32,925 nt of DNA from an uncultured Marinobacter sp. (GCF_913055835.1 NZ_CAJXKQ010000040.1:1-32925); one strand, 5' to 3'. Positions 1-8,516 are shown, counted from the stretch's first letter. Numbers and translations: made by a program. The notes: generated from the letters alone by a model not told the origin.

Positions 1-390
1 CACAGCGCCACCGTAGACCCGAAGAACTTCGACGAGAACAGCTTCGTCAACTATACCGGCGACGTCTGCATCATCCCGCCGAACAGCTTCGCCCTGGCGC
101 GCACCGTTGAATACTTCCGCATCCCCAGAAGTGTACTCACTATCTGCCTGGGCAAAAGCACCTATGCACGCTGCGGCATCATCGTGAACGTCACCCCGCT
201 GGAGCCGGAGTGGGAAGGTCAGGTAACCCTGGAATTCTCCAACACCACCAATCTGCCAGCGAAAATCTACGCCAACGAAGGCGTTGCCCAGATGCTGTTC
301 TTCGAATCCGATGAAATCTGTGAAACCAGCTACAAAGACCGCGGCGGCAAGTACCTTGGCCAGACCGGCGTGACCCTGCCCAGGACATGA
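1..390 (+). CDS. dcd: dCTP deaminase, C-terminal part (5' end outside window)
   Basis: The frame is open from base 1 to a TGA at 388-390 and gives the last 129 residues of a protein that is usually about 190 long. dCTP deaminase converts dCTP to dUTP in the cytosol, feeding dTMP synthesis through dUTPase. The fragment carries the family signature GKSTYAR, whose Ser and Arg (fragment residues 53 and 57) correspond to S111 and R115 of the E. coli enzyme. It also has the catalytic Glu in VTLEFSN (fragment residue 78, E. coli E138). The C-terminus KDRGGKYLGQTGVTLPRT is typical of proteobacterial Dcd. The stop overlaps the next start in ATGA, so the downstream DUF416 gene is probably translationally coupled. 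Identity is secure; only the start is missing. Confidence 0.96.
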   Translation, partial: HSATVDPKNFDENSFVNYTGDVCIIPPNSFALARTVEYFRIPRSVLTICLGKSTYARCGIIVNVTPLEPEWEGQVTLEFSNTTNLPAKIYANEGVAQMLFFESDEICETSYKDRGGKYLGQTGVTLPRT

Positions 391-986
391 ACGCCAACCA
401 GTTTCTCAAAGCCGTCTCACAGCTGCAGGGCTGGCGCGAATGCGCCTTCCTGCTTGCCCTGGCCGAACGTTCCTTTCCCAACTACGCCCTGTTCGCCGAC
501 GCCGTTGGCCTGAAAACCGGCGGCAAGATGCGCCAGTTGCTCGATCTGGCCTGGGACATGCTCCAGAAAGACGTGGCCGATGCCGCAATTCCGCAGCTGC
601 TCAGTAAACTCGAAACCCTGTGCCCCAATGTCGATGAGTACGATGCCTACGGTGTCTACCCAGCCTTCGATTTCTGCCAGTTGCTTGAGCAGGCGCTGCT
701 GAACCGCCTGAATCCGAACAAGCATCGCGCCACCGAAGCTTCCCAGTTGGCGACCCGCACCGTCATGGATTTTGTTGAAATGTCCGAAGGTGAGGGAATG
801 GATGAAAACGAACTGGTGCGCGTGTTTGAACACCACCCCCTGCTCAAGGACGACAAACTGTTTCAGCGTGACACCGTCATGGCGCTGAAAAAGCAGCGAA
901 CACCCAAAGAAGCCTTCCTGGCTGAACTCCGAGCCGGTGCCGCCAACGACGGTGTCAGCAATCTGGGAATCTCCCTGGAAGGCTGA
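387..986 (+). CDS. DUF416 (YjaG-like) protein of unknown function
   Basis: A 199-residue soluble protein with no signal peptide or membrane segment. It resembles E. coli YjaG (DUF416): an N-terminal helical segment with a CAFLLALAER...FPNYALF block, a central DEYDAYGVYPAFDFCQLL block, and a C-terminal LRAGAANDGVSNLGISL ending that matches the family's LR...G.SN.GI pattern. Length is as expected for the family (about 196). The ATG at 387 overlaps the dcd stop by four bases, so the two are probably one operon and the ribosome may re-initiate. No enzymatic role is established for the family, and the pairing with dcd may be only positional. The gene stands 63 bases before avtA on the same strand. 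Confidence 0.88.
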   Translation: MNANQFLKAVSQLQGWRECAFLLALAERSFPNYALFADAVGLKTGGKMRQLLDLAWDMLQKDVADAAIPQLLSKLETLCPNVDEYDAYGVYPAFDFCQLLEQALLNRLNPNKHRATEASQLATRTVMDFVEMSEGEGMDENELVRVFEHHPLLKDDKLFQRDTVMALKKQRTPKEAFLAELRAGAANDGVSNLGISLEG

Positions 987-1049
987 CATAAGGCAACCAA
1001 GCTACACTGCCTGTAACCTCCCTCAGTACTTTATTGAACGGAATGAATC

Positions 1050-2327
1050 ATGAAACTCTCTGCTTTCGGTCGTAAATTCACCGCTGATGCCGGCATTACT
1101 TCCCTGATGGACGATCTCGGGAATGCCATGGCCTCCGGTGAAGACATGATCATGATGGGCGGTGGTAACCCCGGCCACATTCCGGAGATCCAGCAGAGAG
1201 TTCAGAGCATTCTGGCGGAGATGGCCTCCAGTGAGGCGGACGTACGTCGGCTGGTGGGTATTTACGATCCCCCTCAGGGGGAAAAGCAGTTTATTGCCTC
1301 CCTGGCCCAGTTGCTGAATCAGGAATACGGCTGGGGCCTGAAGCCCGAAAACATTGCGCTGACCAACGGCAGTCAGGCTGCCTTCTTCATGCTTTTCAAC
1401 ATGTTTGGTGGTGACTACGGTGATGGACATCGCAAGCATATCCTGTTGCCGCTGGCGCCTGAATACATTGGCTACGCCGATGCCGGCATTGAGCAAGGGC
1501 TGTTCCACGCGGTACAGCCGGACATCTCCTTCACCGATGCCCATGAATTCAAATATCGGGTGGATTTTGACGCCGTGGAGGTGACCGGAGAAACCGGCGC
1601 TATCTGTGTATCCCGGCCCACAAACCCCACGGGAAACGTCATCACCGATGAGGAGTTGGCCCGGCTGGAAGAACTGGCCCGGCAAAACGATATTCCGCTG
1701 ATTGTCGACGGAGCCTATGGAACGCCATTTCCGAGCCTGCTGTTTGTCGACGCGCAGCCGAGCTGGAACGAGCAGGTTATCCTGTGTCTGAGCCTGTCAA
1801 AGCTGGGCTTGCCGGCGGCGCGAACCGGGATTGTTATTGCCGAAGAGTCCATTATCAAGGCATTGTCGGGTATCAACGCCATCATGAACCTGGCCACCGG
1901 AAGCTTTGGTGCGATGCTGGCAGAACCGCTGGTGCGCTCCGGAGAGATTCTGTCCCTGAGCCGGGATGTGGTTTGCCCGTTCTATAAAGCAAAAATGGAG
2001 CGGGCGGTATCGGTGTTCCGGGACGCCATGGGCGAAGACAGTTGCCGCTGGTACATCCACAAGCCCGAAGGCGCCATGTTCCTGTGGCTCTGGTTCCCGG
2101 ATTTGCCAGTCTCCAGTCTGGAGCTTTATCAGCGTCTCAAGGCTCGGGGTGTGCTGGTGGTCTCCGGGCATTATTTCTTCCCGGGTCTGCCGGAGGATGG
2201 CTGGAAGCATCGGCACGAATGCCTGCGCGTGACCTACTCCCAGGACGACGACCGGGTTGCCGAGGGCCTCCGGATCATCGCCGATGAGGTCAAGGCCGTC
2301 TGGCGTGAGGCCGGGCGCGATCTCTAG
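1050..2327 (+). CDS. avtA: Valine--pyruvate aminotransferase
   Basis: A 425-residue fold-type I PLP aminotransferase very close to E. coli AvtA (417 residues) along its whole length. It interconverts valine plus pyruvate with 2-ketoisovalerate plus alanine, giving an alternative route for alanine and valine synthesis. Visible signatures are MMGGGNPGHIPE near residue 35, LTNGSQAAFF, ICVSRPTNPTGNVITDEEL, and SLSKLGLPAARTG with the PLP lysine at residue 251. The C-terminal block contains KPEGAMFLWLWF and LYQRLKARGVLVVSG. A GGAATG-like purine stretch precedes the ATG. It probably starts its own transcript or continues from the dcd unit after a 63-base gap. Its TAG stop shares a CTAG with the stop of the converging DUF3108 gene. 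Confidence 0.95.
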   Translation: MKLSAFGRKFTADAGITSLMDDLGNAMASGEDMIMMGGGNPGHIPEIQQRVQSILAEMASSEADVRRLVGIYDPPQGEKQFIASLAQLLNQEYGWGLKPENIALTNGSQAAFFMLFNMFGGDYGDGHRKHILLPLAPEYIGYADAGIEQGLFHAVQPDISFTDAHEFKYRVDFDAVEVTGETGAICVSRPTNPTGNVITDEELARLEELARQNDIPLIVDGAYGTPFPSLLFVDAQPSWNEQVILCLSLSKLGLPAARTGIVIAEESIIKALSGINAIMNLATGSFGAMLAEPLVRSGEILSLSRDVVCPFYKAKMERAVSVFRDAMGEDSCRWYIHKPEGAMFLWLWFPDLPVSSLELYQRLKARGVLVVSGHYFFPGLPEDGWKHRHECLRVTYSQDDDRVAEGLRIIADEVKAVWREAGRDL

Positions 2328-3058
2328 CGCTCGAACTCCGCTTCCTTGAGTTTCAGTTCGTAGGTGCTGCCGTCCGGCTCCACCTGTTTGAGGCGGACGA
2401 GCAGAAAGTTCTGCTCCGGCGAAAACCACATCAGGGTCTGGCGCTTCGAGTCCTCTCGAACCTTTTCCGCCTTGAGGGTTGCTCTTTGTTCACTGCCGGT
2501 GCTCATTTTTTCGCCATTGATCACGGCGAAGCGGTCAGTATCGATGGAATTGCCGTCGAGCACTCGATAGGTCATCTCCCGCTTGCCGTTCTTGATGTCC
2601 TGATGCAGCTGAAGCTGGTAACCCAGCGGATCCAGCAAGCCTTCCTCCAGTTCCAGTTCAAACGGCTTACCTTTGTGTTCACCGGTTGCGATGCCTTCGG
2701 ACCAGTCGAAGTCGATGGAGTTCTTGCGGTCGCTGACCAGAAATCCGGACAGGCGATACCGGTATCTCATGGGAATGACCCGGCCGTCTTCCCAGCGAAA
2801 TATCAGCGATTCGTCGATGCTGACAATAAAGGAATCCACATCGGTCCGGTACAGCCAGACGTCGTTGCCCTGGGAGGTGAGTGTGCGTTTTGCGGTGCCA
2901 TTAAGGGAGAGCCCTTTCTCCATGGCCGCAGTGTAGCTGGCCTCGAAAGGTGTCAGCCCGGCTTCGGTCTGTGCGTGAAGGCTGACCGGCCCGGTCAGAA
3001 TACCAAGGAGGGTCAGTACGGCTGCGAAGCCTGCTCTGGTGAGTCGTCGTGAAAGCAT
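2324..3058 (-). CDS. DUF3108 family exported protein
   Basis: A 244-residue protein with a clear signal peptide: MLSRRLTRAG, then a hydrophobic stretch of about 18 residues ending LHA before QTEA, with likely cleavage near residue 29. The mature part is a beta-rich domain with FEASYTAAMEKGLSLNGTAKRTL and later LDPLGYQLQLHQDI and YRVLDGN blocks, matching DUF3108. It is therefore probably periplasmic or outer-membrane associated; no function is established. It lies 90 bases downstream of purN on the same strand, an order also remembered from pseudomonads, so it may be co-transcribed with purMN. Its TAG stop overlaps the avtA stop by four bases, tail to tail. Confidence 0.85.
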   Translation of the reverse strand: MLSRRLTRAGFAAVLTLLGILTGPVSLHAQTEAGLTPFEASYTAAMEKGLSLNGTAKRTLTSQGNDVWLYRTDVDSFIVSIDESLIFRWEDGRVIPMRYRYRLSGFLVSDRKNSIDFDWSEGIATGEHKGKPFELELEEGLLDPLGYQLQLHQDIKNGKREMTYRVLDGNSIDTDRFAVINGEKMSTGSEQRATLKAEKVREDSKRQTLMWFSPEQNFLLVRLKQVEPDGSTYELKLKEAEFER

Positions 3059-3148
3059 CTTGTCAATCCCGAACCATTACCGTCATCAATGGCGACAGTG
3101 TAGCTGCTCGGGCCGGGTGCGGGGATGACAATTCGTTCAGGCTGTGGC

Positions 3149-3811
3149 TCAGTTGTCCGGCAGGCGCATCGGAGCGTTTAATGGCTCGCCGTCGAACAGC
3201 ACGTAATCACTTCCAAGTTGAATCCGGCCTTCGCAGAACCAGCGCACAACAATGGGATAAAGGATGTGTTCCCTGGCCTGGACCTTTTCCGCAAGACTCT
3301 CTGGCGTGTCATCAGGAGCAATCGACACCTCTGCCTGGGCAATCACTGGGCCGCCATCCAGCTCTTCGGTAACGAAGTGGATAGAAACGCCGTGAACCGT
3401 ATCGCCCGCCTCCAATGCCCGGCGGTGCGTATTAAGCCCCGTGTATTTGGGCAACAGTGAAGGGTGAATGTTCAGCATCTTGCCCCGGAAAGCCCGAACG
3501 AAATCGGTGGTAAGAATCCGCATGAAGCCTGCAAGCACAATGACGTCCGGGTTGTAGCGCAGGATTTCCGCCATCAGGGAGGCGTCAAACTCTTCCCGGG
3601 ATTCGAAGTTCTTGTGGTTTACTACAAAGGTTTCGATATTGGCCTGGGCAGCGCGCTCAAGGGCAAAGGCACCGGGCTGATTGCAGCCGACGGCAACAAT
3701 CTGCCCGGGGAAATCCCGCTCGCGGCTGGCATCAATCAAAGCCTGGAGGTTGGTGCCACTGCCGGAGGCGAGCACCAGGATTTTTGGCAACGGGGTCTGG
3801 TCTGCCTTCAT
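3149..3811 (-). CDS. purN: Phosphoribosylglycinamide formyltransferase 1 (GART)
   Basis: A 220-residue cytosolic enzyme that transfers a formyl group from 10-formyl-THF to GAR in de novo purine synthesis. The N-terminal ILVLASGSGTNLQALID block is the phosphate-binding loop. Catalytic residues are all visible: N114 and H116 in MLNIHPSLLP, and D152 in EELDGGPVI. They correspond to E. coli N106, H108 and D144 with a constant offset of eight. The protein is slightly longer than E. coli PurN (212) because of a short N-terminal extension. The start overlaps the purM stop by ATGA, so the two steps are translationally coupled, as in the classic purMN operon. Confidence 0.97.
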   Translation of the reverse strand: MKADQTPLPKILVLASGSGTNLQALIDASRERDFPGQIVAVGCNQPGAFALERAAQANIETFVVNHKNFESREEFDASLMAEILRYNPDVIVLAGFMRILTTDFVRAFRGKMLNIHPSLLPKYTGLNTHRRALEAGDTVHGVSIHFVTEELDGGPVIAQAEVSIAPDDTPESLAEKVQAREHILYPIVVRWFCEGRIQLGSDYVLFDGEPLNAPMRLPDN

Positions 3812-4872
3812 GCCGATAGCAGTCCCGGTGCGTAGCGGACGCGGGCATCTGCCTCTTCGCTATCTGCACGTTCGATCAGACCTACCTGCCAGGCGTGTTC
3901 GCCCAGGGCTTTCAGAGTATCCAGGGCCAGTTCCTTCTGGTTGGCTGGCACACAGACAATCATGCCGATACCGCAGTTGAAGGTGCGGTACATTTCTTCG
4001 CTGGCGACGCCACCGTTGTTCTTGAGCCACTGGAATACCGGCGGCAGCGACCAGCTGTCGGTATCAATGGCAGCAATGGTGCCGTTGGGCAGCACCCTGG
4101 GAATATTTTCTGGCAGGCCGCCACCAGTGATGTGGGAAAGTGCCCGGACGTCCACCTCACGAATCAGCTGTAGAAGGTTCTTTACATAGATCCGGGTCGG
4201 TGCCATCAAGGCGTTGGCCAGGGTGGTGTCTCCCATTGGCTGCTCGAGGTCGGCGTTGCTGACTTCCAGAATTTTCCGGATCAGCGAGTAGCCGTTGGAG
4301 TGGGGGCCGGAAGAGCCCAGGGCAATCAGAACATCGCCGGCCTGAACCCGGCCGCCATCGATAATTTCGCTGCGTTCTGCAACGCCCACGCAGAAACCGG
4401 CCAGATCGTAGTCGTCGCCTTCGTACATGCCCGGCATTTCGGCGGTCTCACCGCCTACCAGCGCGCAACCGGCCTGTTCGCAGCCTTCGCCGATCCCGGC
4501 GACAACCTGTGCAGCCACATCTACGTTGAGCTTGCCAGTGGCATAGTAGTCGAGGAAGAAAAGTGGTTCGGCGCCGCCAACCACCAGATCGTTGACGCAC
4601 ATGGCGACCAGATCAATGCCGATGCTGTCGTGCTTGTCCAGTTGCATGGCCAATCTGAGTTTGGTGCCCACTCCGTCAGTACCGGAAACCAGAACCGGCT
4701 CGTTGTATCCGGCGGGAATCGAAACCATGGCTCCGAAGCCGCCGAGACCACCAAGAACCTCCGGGCGGCGGGTGCGCGCTGCGGTGTCCTTGATTCGGCT
4801 GACGAGTTCATTGCCGGCATCGATATCGACGCCAGCATCGCGGTAGGTCAGGGAGGGCTTCTGTTCGCTCAT
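3808..4872 (-). CDS. purM: Phosphoribosylformylglycinamidine cyclo-ligase (AIR synthetase)
   Basis: A 354-residue enzyme that closes the imidazole ring, converting FGAM to AIR with ATP. Recognised by LTYRDAGVDIDAGNELVSRIK at the N-terminus, then GGLGGFGAMVSIP, VSGTDGVGTKLRLA, DLVAMCVNDLVVGGAEPLFFLDYYATGKL, and the C-terminal HITGGGLPENIPRVLP block. The open frame extends 39 residues further upstream to 4989. I place the start at 4872 (MSEQKPSLTYRD) because the extension does not resemble the family and runs through the candidate promoter at 4910-4938. The Shine-Dalgarno is weak. It is first in the purM-purN unit, with DUF3108 behind. It is divergent from the DUF2066 gene. Confidence 0.96.
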   Translation of the reverse strand: MSEQKPSLTYRDAGVDIDAGNELVSRIKDTAARTRRPEVLGGLGGFGAMVSIPAGYNEPVLVSGTDGVGTKLRLAMQLDKHDSIGIDLVAMCVNDLVVGGAEPLFFLDYYATGKLNVDVAAQVVAGIGEGCEQAGCALVGGETAEMPGMYEGDDYDLAGFCVGVAERSEIIDGGRVQAGDVLIALGSSGPHSNGYSLIRKILEVSNADLEQPMGDTTLANALMAPTRIYVKNLLQLIREVDVRALSHITGGGLPENIPRVLPNGTIAAIDTDSWSLPPVFQWLKNNGGVASEEMYRTFNCGIGMIVCVPANQKELALDTLKALGEHAWQVGLIERADSEEADARVRYAPGLLSA

Positions 4873-4909
4873 GGTGTACTTAACCGTTGGCCAGTGGGTC
4901 AGGCGGCGG

Positions 4910-4938
4910 ATTTTAACAGGTGCGGTGTGGCGCTCCAA
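4910..4938 (-). promoter_or_regulatory. Candidate sigma-70 promoter for purM
   Basis: On the minus strand TTGGAG (4933-4938) is followed by a 17-base spacer and TAAAAT (4910-4915), about 38 bases before the purM ATG. Both hexamers are close to consensus and the spacing is optimal. I did not see a clear PurR-type palindrome beside it. If correct, it fixes the purM start at 4872 and excludes the longer frame. Confidence 0.6.
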
Positions 4939-5031
4939 ATGTATATTGCTTTTCCGAAATCCGGGGCTGCTACTCACGCCTTGGGGCATGGTGTATCCTA
5001 TGCGCCATTCATGCGAATTGCAGGGTGTTTC

Positions 5032-6369
5032 ATGTCAGTATCAGGACGAAAGCCGGCACACAGGTCTGTATCCGGGGCGTGGTTCTTTGCGCTGTTTACT
5101 TTTCTGCTGGTCGGGTTTTCCGCCCAGGCAGCGGCGGTGACCGTTTCCGGTCTCTACTCGGCCAAAGTACCGGTTGAAGGATCTTCGCCGGCTCAGCTGG
5201 CCCAGGGATATGCCGATGGCCTGAGCCAAGTGCTTGTCAGGGTGTCCGGTACCCGCGACGTGCTGGCGATGGAGGGCGTGGAGACATTGTTGTCCGATGC
5301 CGAGTCCTTGCTGCTGTCCTATCAGGTTGCGCGGGATGAATCCGGACAGAGTGTTCTGAGCATGTCGTTCGGAGCGGTTGGGGTGAATCGCGCATTGGCC
5401 TCAATTGATGCACCGGTATGGGGTGCCAACAGACCGCTCACGCTGGCCTGGATTGCTGCCGAAGATCGGGGGTCGCGAACACTCGTGACCCGGCCTGACG
5501 AAGGCGGCGGGCAAGAAGGCGCTGGCACCTGGAGGGCTGCGTTTGACGAGGCCGCCAGGAAGCGGGGCTTGCCGGTGGCGCTGCCGCCGTCGGATTTCGC
5601 CGCCGAGCGGGAGTTACTGTCGGATATCTGGGGGCAGTTTATTGGCCGGGTGAAGTCCGCCTCTGAGGATCTGGATCACGATGTCCTGGCGTTGGTCAGG
5701 GTCAGTCGCGCCGGCGGCCAATGGCGAGCTGGCTGGGTCTTCGATGGTATGGCCATGAATGCTGGCGAAGAGTCAGTCACCGCACAGACTCCGGAAGCAT
5801 TGGCAGAGGCCATGATTAATCGCTGGGCCGAGCTGTACGCCAGCCGATATGCGGTTGCTGCTTCGGAAGTAGGGGATTCGCCGCAGGTGGATATTGTTCT
5901 GCGCGGCGTAACCTCTCTGGAAGACTACGCCAGGGCCAATAAGGTGCTTGAGGGCCTGACACCGGTTGTCAGTGTCGGTGCTCACCGGGTGCGCAATGAA
6001 CAACTCACCCTGCGTGTGGCTTTTTCCGGTGAGCTGGACCAGCTTCGCGAGTATATTGCCCTGGATCCGCGCTTTGTTCCGATGGAGGCAGACGTTCCTG
6101 CAGAGCCATCCAATACCCCCCCGATAACAACGGACCCTGAGGCCTCTTCTGCGGCGGATGCCGCAAACGCGCCCGAAACTGAGGAAGCGCAACCAGCAGG
6201 GTCGGAGCAGCAAACCTCCGAGGAAGAGCCCGAACAGACATCCCTGTTCACCTATCAGCCGGTTCCCGTTGACGAGGAGGAGGCCAGGGAAGCGTTCGAA
6301 TCCCTGTACCAGGTTCTGTATTATCGTTGGCAACCGTCTTCTGTCATCGGGAGCGATGGCGGCGAATAA
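5032..6369 (+). CDS. DUF2066 family exported protein
   Basis: A 445-residue protein beginning MSVSGRKPAHRS, followed by a hydrophobic segment FFALFTFLLVGFSAQAAA: a signal peptide with likely cleavage after AQA or AAA, so it is probably periplasmic. The mature region starts VTVSGLYSAKVPVEGSSPAQLAQGYADGLSQVLVRVSGTRDVL, the characteristic opening of DUF2066. Residues about 355-403 form a low-complexity acidic linker rich in Pro, Glu, Ala and Ser, ahead of a short C-terminal tail. The frame is open back to 4300, but that part is antisense to purM. I chose the ATG at 5032, which has AGGG a few bases upstream; the ATG at 5011 is the alternative. It is first in a run with the phosphatidyltransferase and hda. 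Function unknown. Confidence 0.82.
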   Translation: MSVSGRKPAHRSVSGAWFFALFTFLLVGFSAQAAAVTVSGLYSAKVPVEGSSPAQLAQGYADGLSQVLVRVSGTRDVLAMEGVETLLSDAESLLLSYQVARDESGQSVLSMSFGAVGVNRALASIDAPVWGANRPLTLAWIAAEDRGSRTLVTRPDEGGGQEGAGTWRAAFDEAARKRGLPVALPPSDFAAERELLSDIWGQFIGRVKSASEDLDHDVLALVRVSRAGGQWRAGWVFDGMAMNAGEESVTAQTPEALAEAMINRWAELYASRYAVAASEVGDSPQVDIVLRGVTSLEDYARANKVLEGLTPVVSVGAHRVRNEQLTLRVAFSGELDQLREYIALDPRFVPMEADVPAEPSNTPPITTDPEASSAADAANAPETEEAQPAGSEQQTSEEEPEQTSLFTYQPVPVDEEEAREAFESLYQVLYYRWQPSSVIGSDGGE

Positions 6370-6390
6370 GGTGTAACCGGAGGGAGTCTT

Positions 6391-6951
6391 TTGAATTTGC
6401 ACCGCTGGCGCTGGATTCCCAATGCCCTGACGTTCTTGCGTATTCTTTTGATCGCTCCCTTTGCCGGAGCGCTCCTTGCCGGAGACTATCGCCGGGCGCT
6501 GCTGATTTTCTTCCTGGCGGCGGGCACTGATGCGGTTGACGGGTTCCTGGCCCGGCATTTCAACTGGCGTTCCAGGCTCGGCGCCATCGCGGATCCGCTG
6601 GCCGACAAGGCATTGCTGATCACAGCCTACCTGATGCTTACGCTTACTGCCGTTCTGCCCGTCTGGCTGTTTCTGCTGGTTCTGGGGCGGGATCTACTGA
6701 TTGTTGTCGGCGCACTGGCTTATCATTACACCGTTGGCCGATACGATATGGAGCCGAGCATCCCGGGCAAGATTAATACATTTATCCAGATTCTCGTCGC
6801 CCTGGCCATTATCGTGCTTCTGGCGGATTTGCCGATGCAGCCCTGGGTTGTCGATGCCGGCATTCTCCTGGTGGCTGTATCAACCGTGTTCAGCGGGGCG
6901 CACTATCTGTTCGTATGGGGGTTAAGGGCCTGGAGGGCTACCCGCTCATGA
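6391..6951 (+). CDS. CDP-alcohol phosphatidyltransferase family membrane protein
   Basis: A 186-residue integral membrane enzyme. The family signature D-x2-DG-x2-AR-x8-G-x3-D-x3-D is complete: D47, D50, G51, A54, R55, G64, D68 and D72. Such enzymes swap CMP of a CDP-alcohol for another alcohol, as in PgsA, Pss or cardiolipin-type synthesis. The substrate cannot be read from sequence; length and NALTFLRILLIAPF resemble PgsA-like proteins. About five hydrophobic segments are visible. The start is TTG at 6391, supported by a strong GGAGGGAG at 6379-6386 and by the absence of an upstream in-frame alternative. Its stop overlaps the hda start in ATGA. It may be a second PgsA-like enzyme rather than the housekeeping one, which usually sits beside uvrC. 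Confidence 0.9.
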   Translation: MNLHRWRWIPNALTFLRILLIAPFAGALLAGDYRRALLIFFLAAGTDAVDGFLARHFNWRSRLGAIADPLADKALLITAYLMLTLTAVLPVWLFLLVLGRDLLIVVGALAYHYTVGRYDMEPSIPGKINTFIQILVALAIIVLLADLPMQPWVVDAGILLVAVSTVFSGAHYLFVWGLRAWRATRS

Positions 6952-7646
6952 GCGCGTCCCAGTTGGTGCTCGGGGTCAAGCTGCGTGATGATGCCCGATT
7001 CGACAACTTCCACGGCGACCGGAACACGACCGCAGCCCAGCGTCTTGAATCCGTCTGTCATCAACCCGATGACGTTCCGGTGGTTGTGCTGTGTGGTGAC
7101 GCCGATACTGGCAAAAGCCACCTTCTGCAGGCGGTGTGCCACCTGAGTGAAAAACAGGGCAGGGCTGCGGTCTGTATCAGCATTGCAGAGCTTGAGCCTT
7201 TTGGCCCCGATGCTTTGTCGGGGCTTGAGACCCATGACATCGTCTGTCTGGACGATGTTGACCGCATCGCGGGCCAGCGGATGTGGGAAGAGGCCATTTT
7301 TCATCTTTATAACCGGATACACGATCGGGGCGGCCTTTTGCTGGTAAGTTTGGCGGATCTCCCAGCCAGTCTGCCATTTGAGTTACCGGATCTGGTTTCC
7401 AGATTAAGTCATGGGCTGGTCATTCAGTTGGGTATTTACCGGGATGAAGATCGTCTCAAGATTCTGAGGGCCCGGGCAGAGAAGCGGGGGCTGGTAATGG
7501 CGGATGACGTAGCGAGCTATATTATGCGCCGGGCGCCGCGAAGGCTCGGTGAATTGCTGGGGATTCTGGATATACTGGATGAAAATTCACTTCAGGCCCA
7601 GAGAAGGCTCACCATCCCGTTCGTGAAAACCGTGATGGGTTGGTGA
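6948..7646 (+). CDS. hda: DnaA inactivator Hda (regulatory inactivation of DnaA)
   Basis: A 232-residue AAA+ protein homologous to the DnaA ATPase domain. With the DNA-loaded sliding clamp, Hda stimulates DnaA-ATP hydrolysis to prevent re-initiation. The N-terminus has QLVLGV (residues 5-10), in the place of the clamp-binding QL-x-L motif. Walker A is GDADTGKS (residues 50-57, K56) and Walker B is VCLDDVDRI. A VSRLSHGL segment provides the box VII arginine. The C-terminal helical part (RRAPRRLGELLGILDILDENSLQAQRRLTIPFVK) matches the Hda/DnaA lid. Length matches E. coli Hda (233). The ATG at 6948 overlaps the upstream stop and has GGAGGG ten bases before it; an in-frame ATG at 6915 would add 11 non-conserved residues. 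Confidence 0.93.
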   Translation: MSASQLVLGVKLRDDARFDNFHGDRNTTAAQRLESVCHQPDDVPVVVLCGDADTGKSHLLQAVCHLSEKQGRAAVCISIAELEPFGPDALSGLETHDIVCLDDVDRIAGQRMWEEAIFHLYNRIHDRGGLLLVSLADLPASLPFELPDLVSRLSHGLVIQLGIYRDEDRLKILRARAEKRGLVMADDVASYIMRRAPRRLGELLGILDILDENSLQAQRRLTIPFVKTVMGW

Positions 7647-7706
7647 GTTGGACGGAATTCATCGCTGGGCAGAAAACGATAACGGGTTCTTCAAGGGAGA
7701 GACAAA

Positions 7707-8504
7707 ATGAGACGGGTGGTATTCAACCAGAAAGGCGGTGTCGGCAAGTCCAGTATCACATGCAATCTCGCAGCTATCAGCGCCGCTCGCGGAAAACGGA
7801 CCCTTGTCGTGGATCTTGATCCCCAGGGAAACTCTACCCACTACCTGCTGGGCAAGCCCGCCAGCGAACTCAAGGACACCGTTGCCGATCTGCTTGAACA
7901 GACGGTTGCCTTCACCGTGTTCAATCGCCGGCCGGACGAATTCGTCCACGCCTCACCGTTCAAGAACCTGTTTGTGATGCCCTCCAGCCCGGAGCTGGAC
8001 TTCCTGGAGCGCAAGCTGGAAGCGAAGCACAAGATCTACAAGCTGAGAGAGGCCCTGAAAAAACTCGGCGAATCCTTCGATGCAATCTACATCGATACAG
8101 CACCCGCGCTGAATTTCTACACCCGCTCCGCGCTGATTGCCGCCCAGCGATGCCTGATTCCATTCGATTGTGATGATTTTTCACGTCAGGCCCTCTACAA
8201 CATCCTGAACGAGATTCGTGATCTTCAGGAGGATCACAACGAAGACCTTGTGGTGGAGGGAATTGTTGCCAACCAGTTCCAGCCCCGCGCCAGCCTGCCG
8301 AAGCAACTGGTAAGGGAGCTTACCGAAGAAGGCTTGCCGGTGTTGCCGGTGCGTCTCTCAAGTTCCGTAAAAATGAAAGAGTCTCATCAGAGCCGGCAGC
8401 CCCTGATTCATATGGCGCCCAAGCACCCGCTGACACGCCAGTACGAGGACCTGTTCCGGGTCCTGCATGGTGAAACCGTGGAGCTTGAGCTGCTCACTGA
8501 CTGA
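7707..8504 (+). CDS. Orphan ParA/MinD-family P-loop ATPase
   Basis: A 265-residue deviant Walker ATPase. Visible motifs are Walker A KGGVGKSS (residues 9-16, with signature K9 and K14), switch I/A' VVDLDPQGN, and Walker B AIYIDTAPAL. This is the ParA/Soj fold used for positioning DNA or protein cargo. No parB-like gene or obvious parS repeat sits beside it, so it is not a standard par operon. A strong AAGGGAGAG precedes the ATG. It lies 60 bases after hda and 12 bases before the YqcC-family gene, all on one strand. Chromosomal ParA proper normally sits near gidA/gidB, so this is probably a separate family member whose cargo is unknown. Confidence 0.88.
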   Translation: MRRVVFNQKGGVGKSSITCNLAAISAARGKRTLVVDLDPQGNSTHYLLGKPASELKDTVADLLEQTVAFTVFNRRPDEFVHASPFKNLFVMPSSPELDFLERKLEAKHKIYKLREALKKLGESFDAIYIDTAPALNFYTRSALIAAQRCLIPFDCDDFSRQALYNILNEIRDLQEDHNEDLVVEGIVANQFQPRASLPKQLVRELTEEGLPVLPVRLSSSVKMKESHQSRQPLIHMAPKHPLTRQYEDLFRVLHGETVELELLTD

Positions 8505-8516
8505 AGCGAGATTGAT

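Noticed and set aside
4873..4989. 39-residue N-terminal extension of PurM
   Set aside because: Not similar to the family and overlaps a good candidate promoter; the ATG at 4872 gives the normal PurM length.
4300..5031. Upstream in-frame extension of the DUF2066 gene
   Set aside because: It runs antisense through purM. The real protein begins with a signal peptide at 5032, and the extension would bury it in the middle of the protein.
7707..8504. Chromosome-partition parAB locus
   Set aside because: Only a ParA-type gene is present. There is no ParB-like HTH protein and no parS-like palindrome, and the setting is not the usual gid region.
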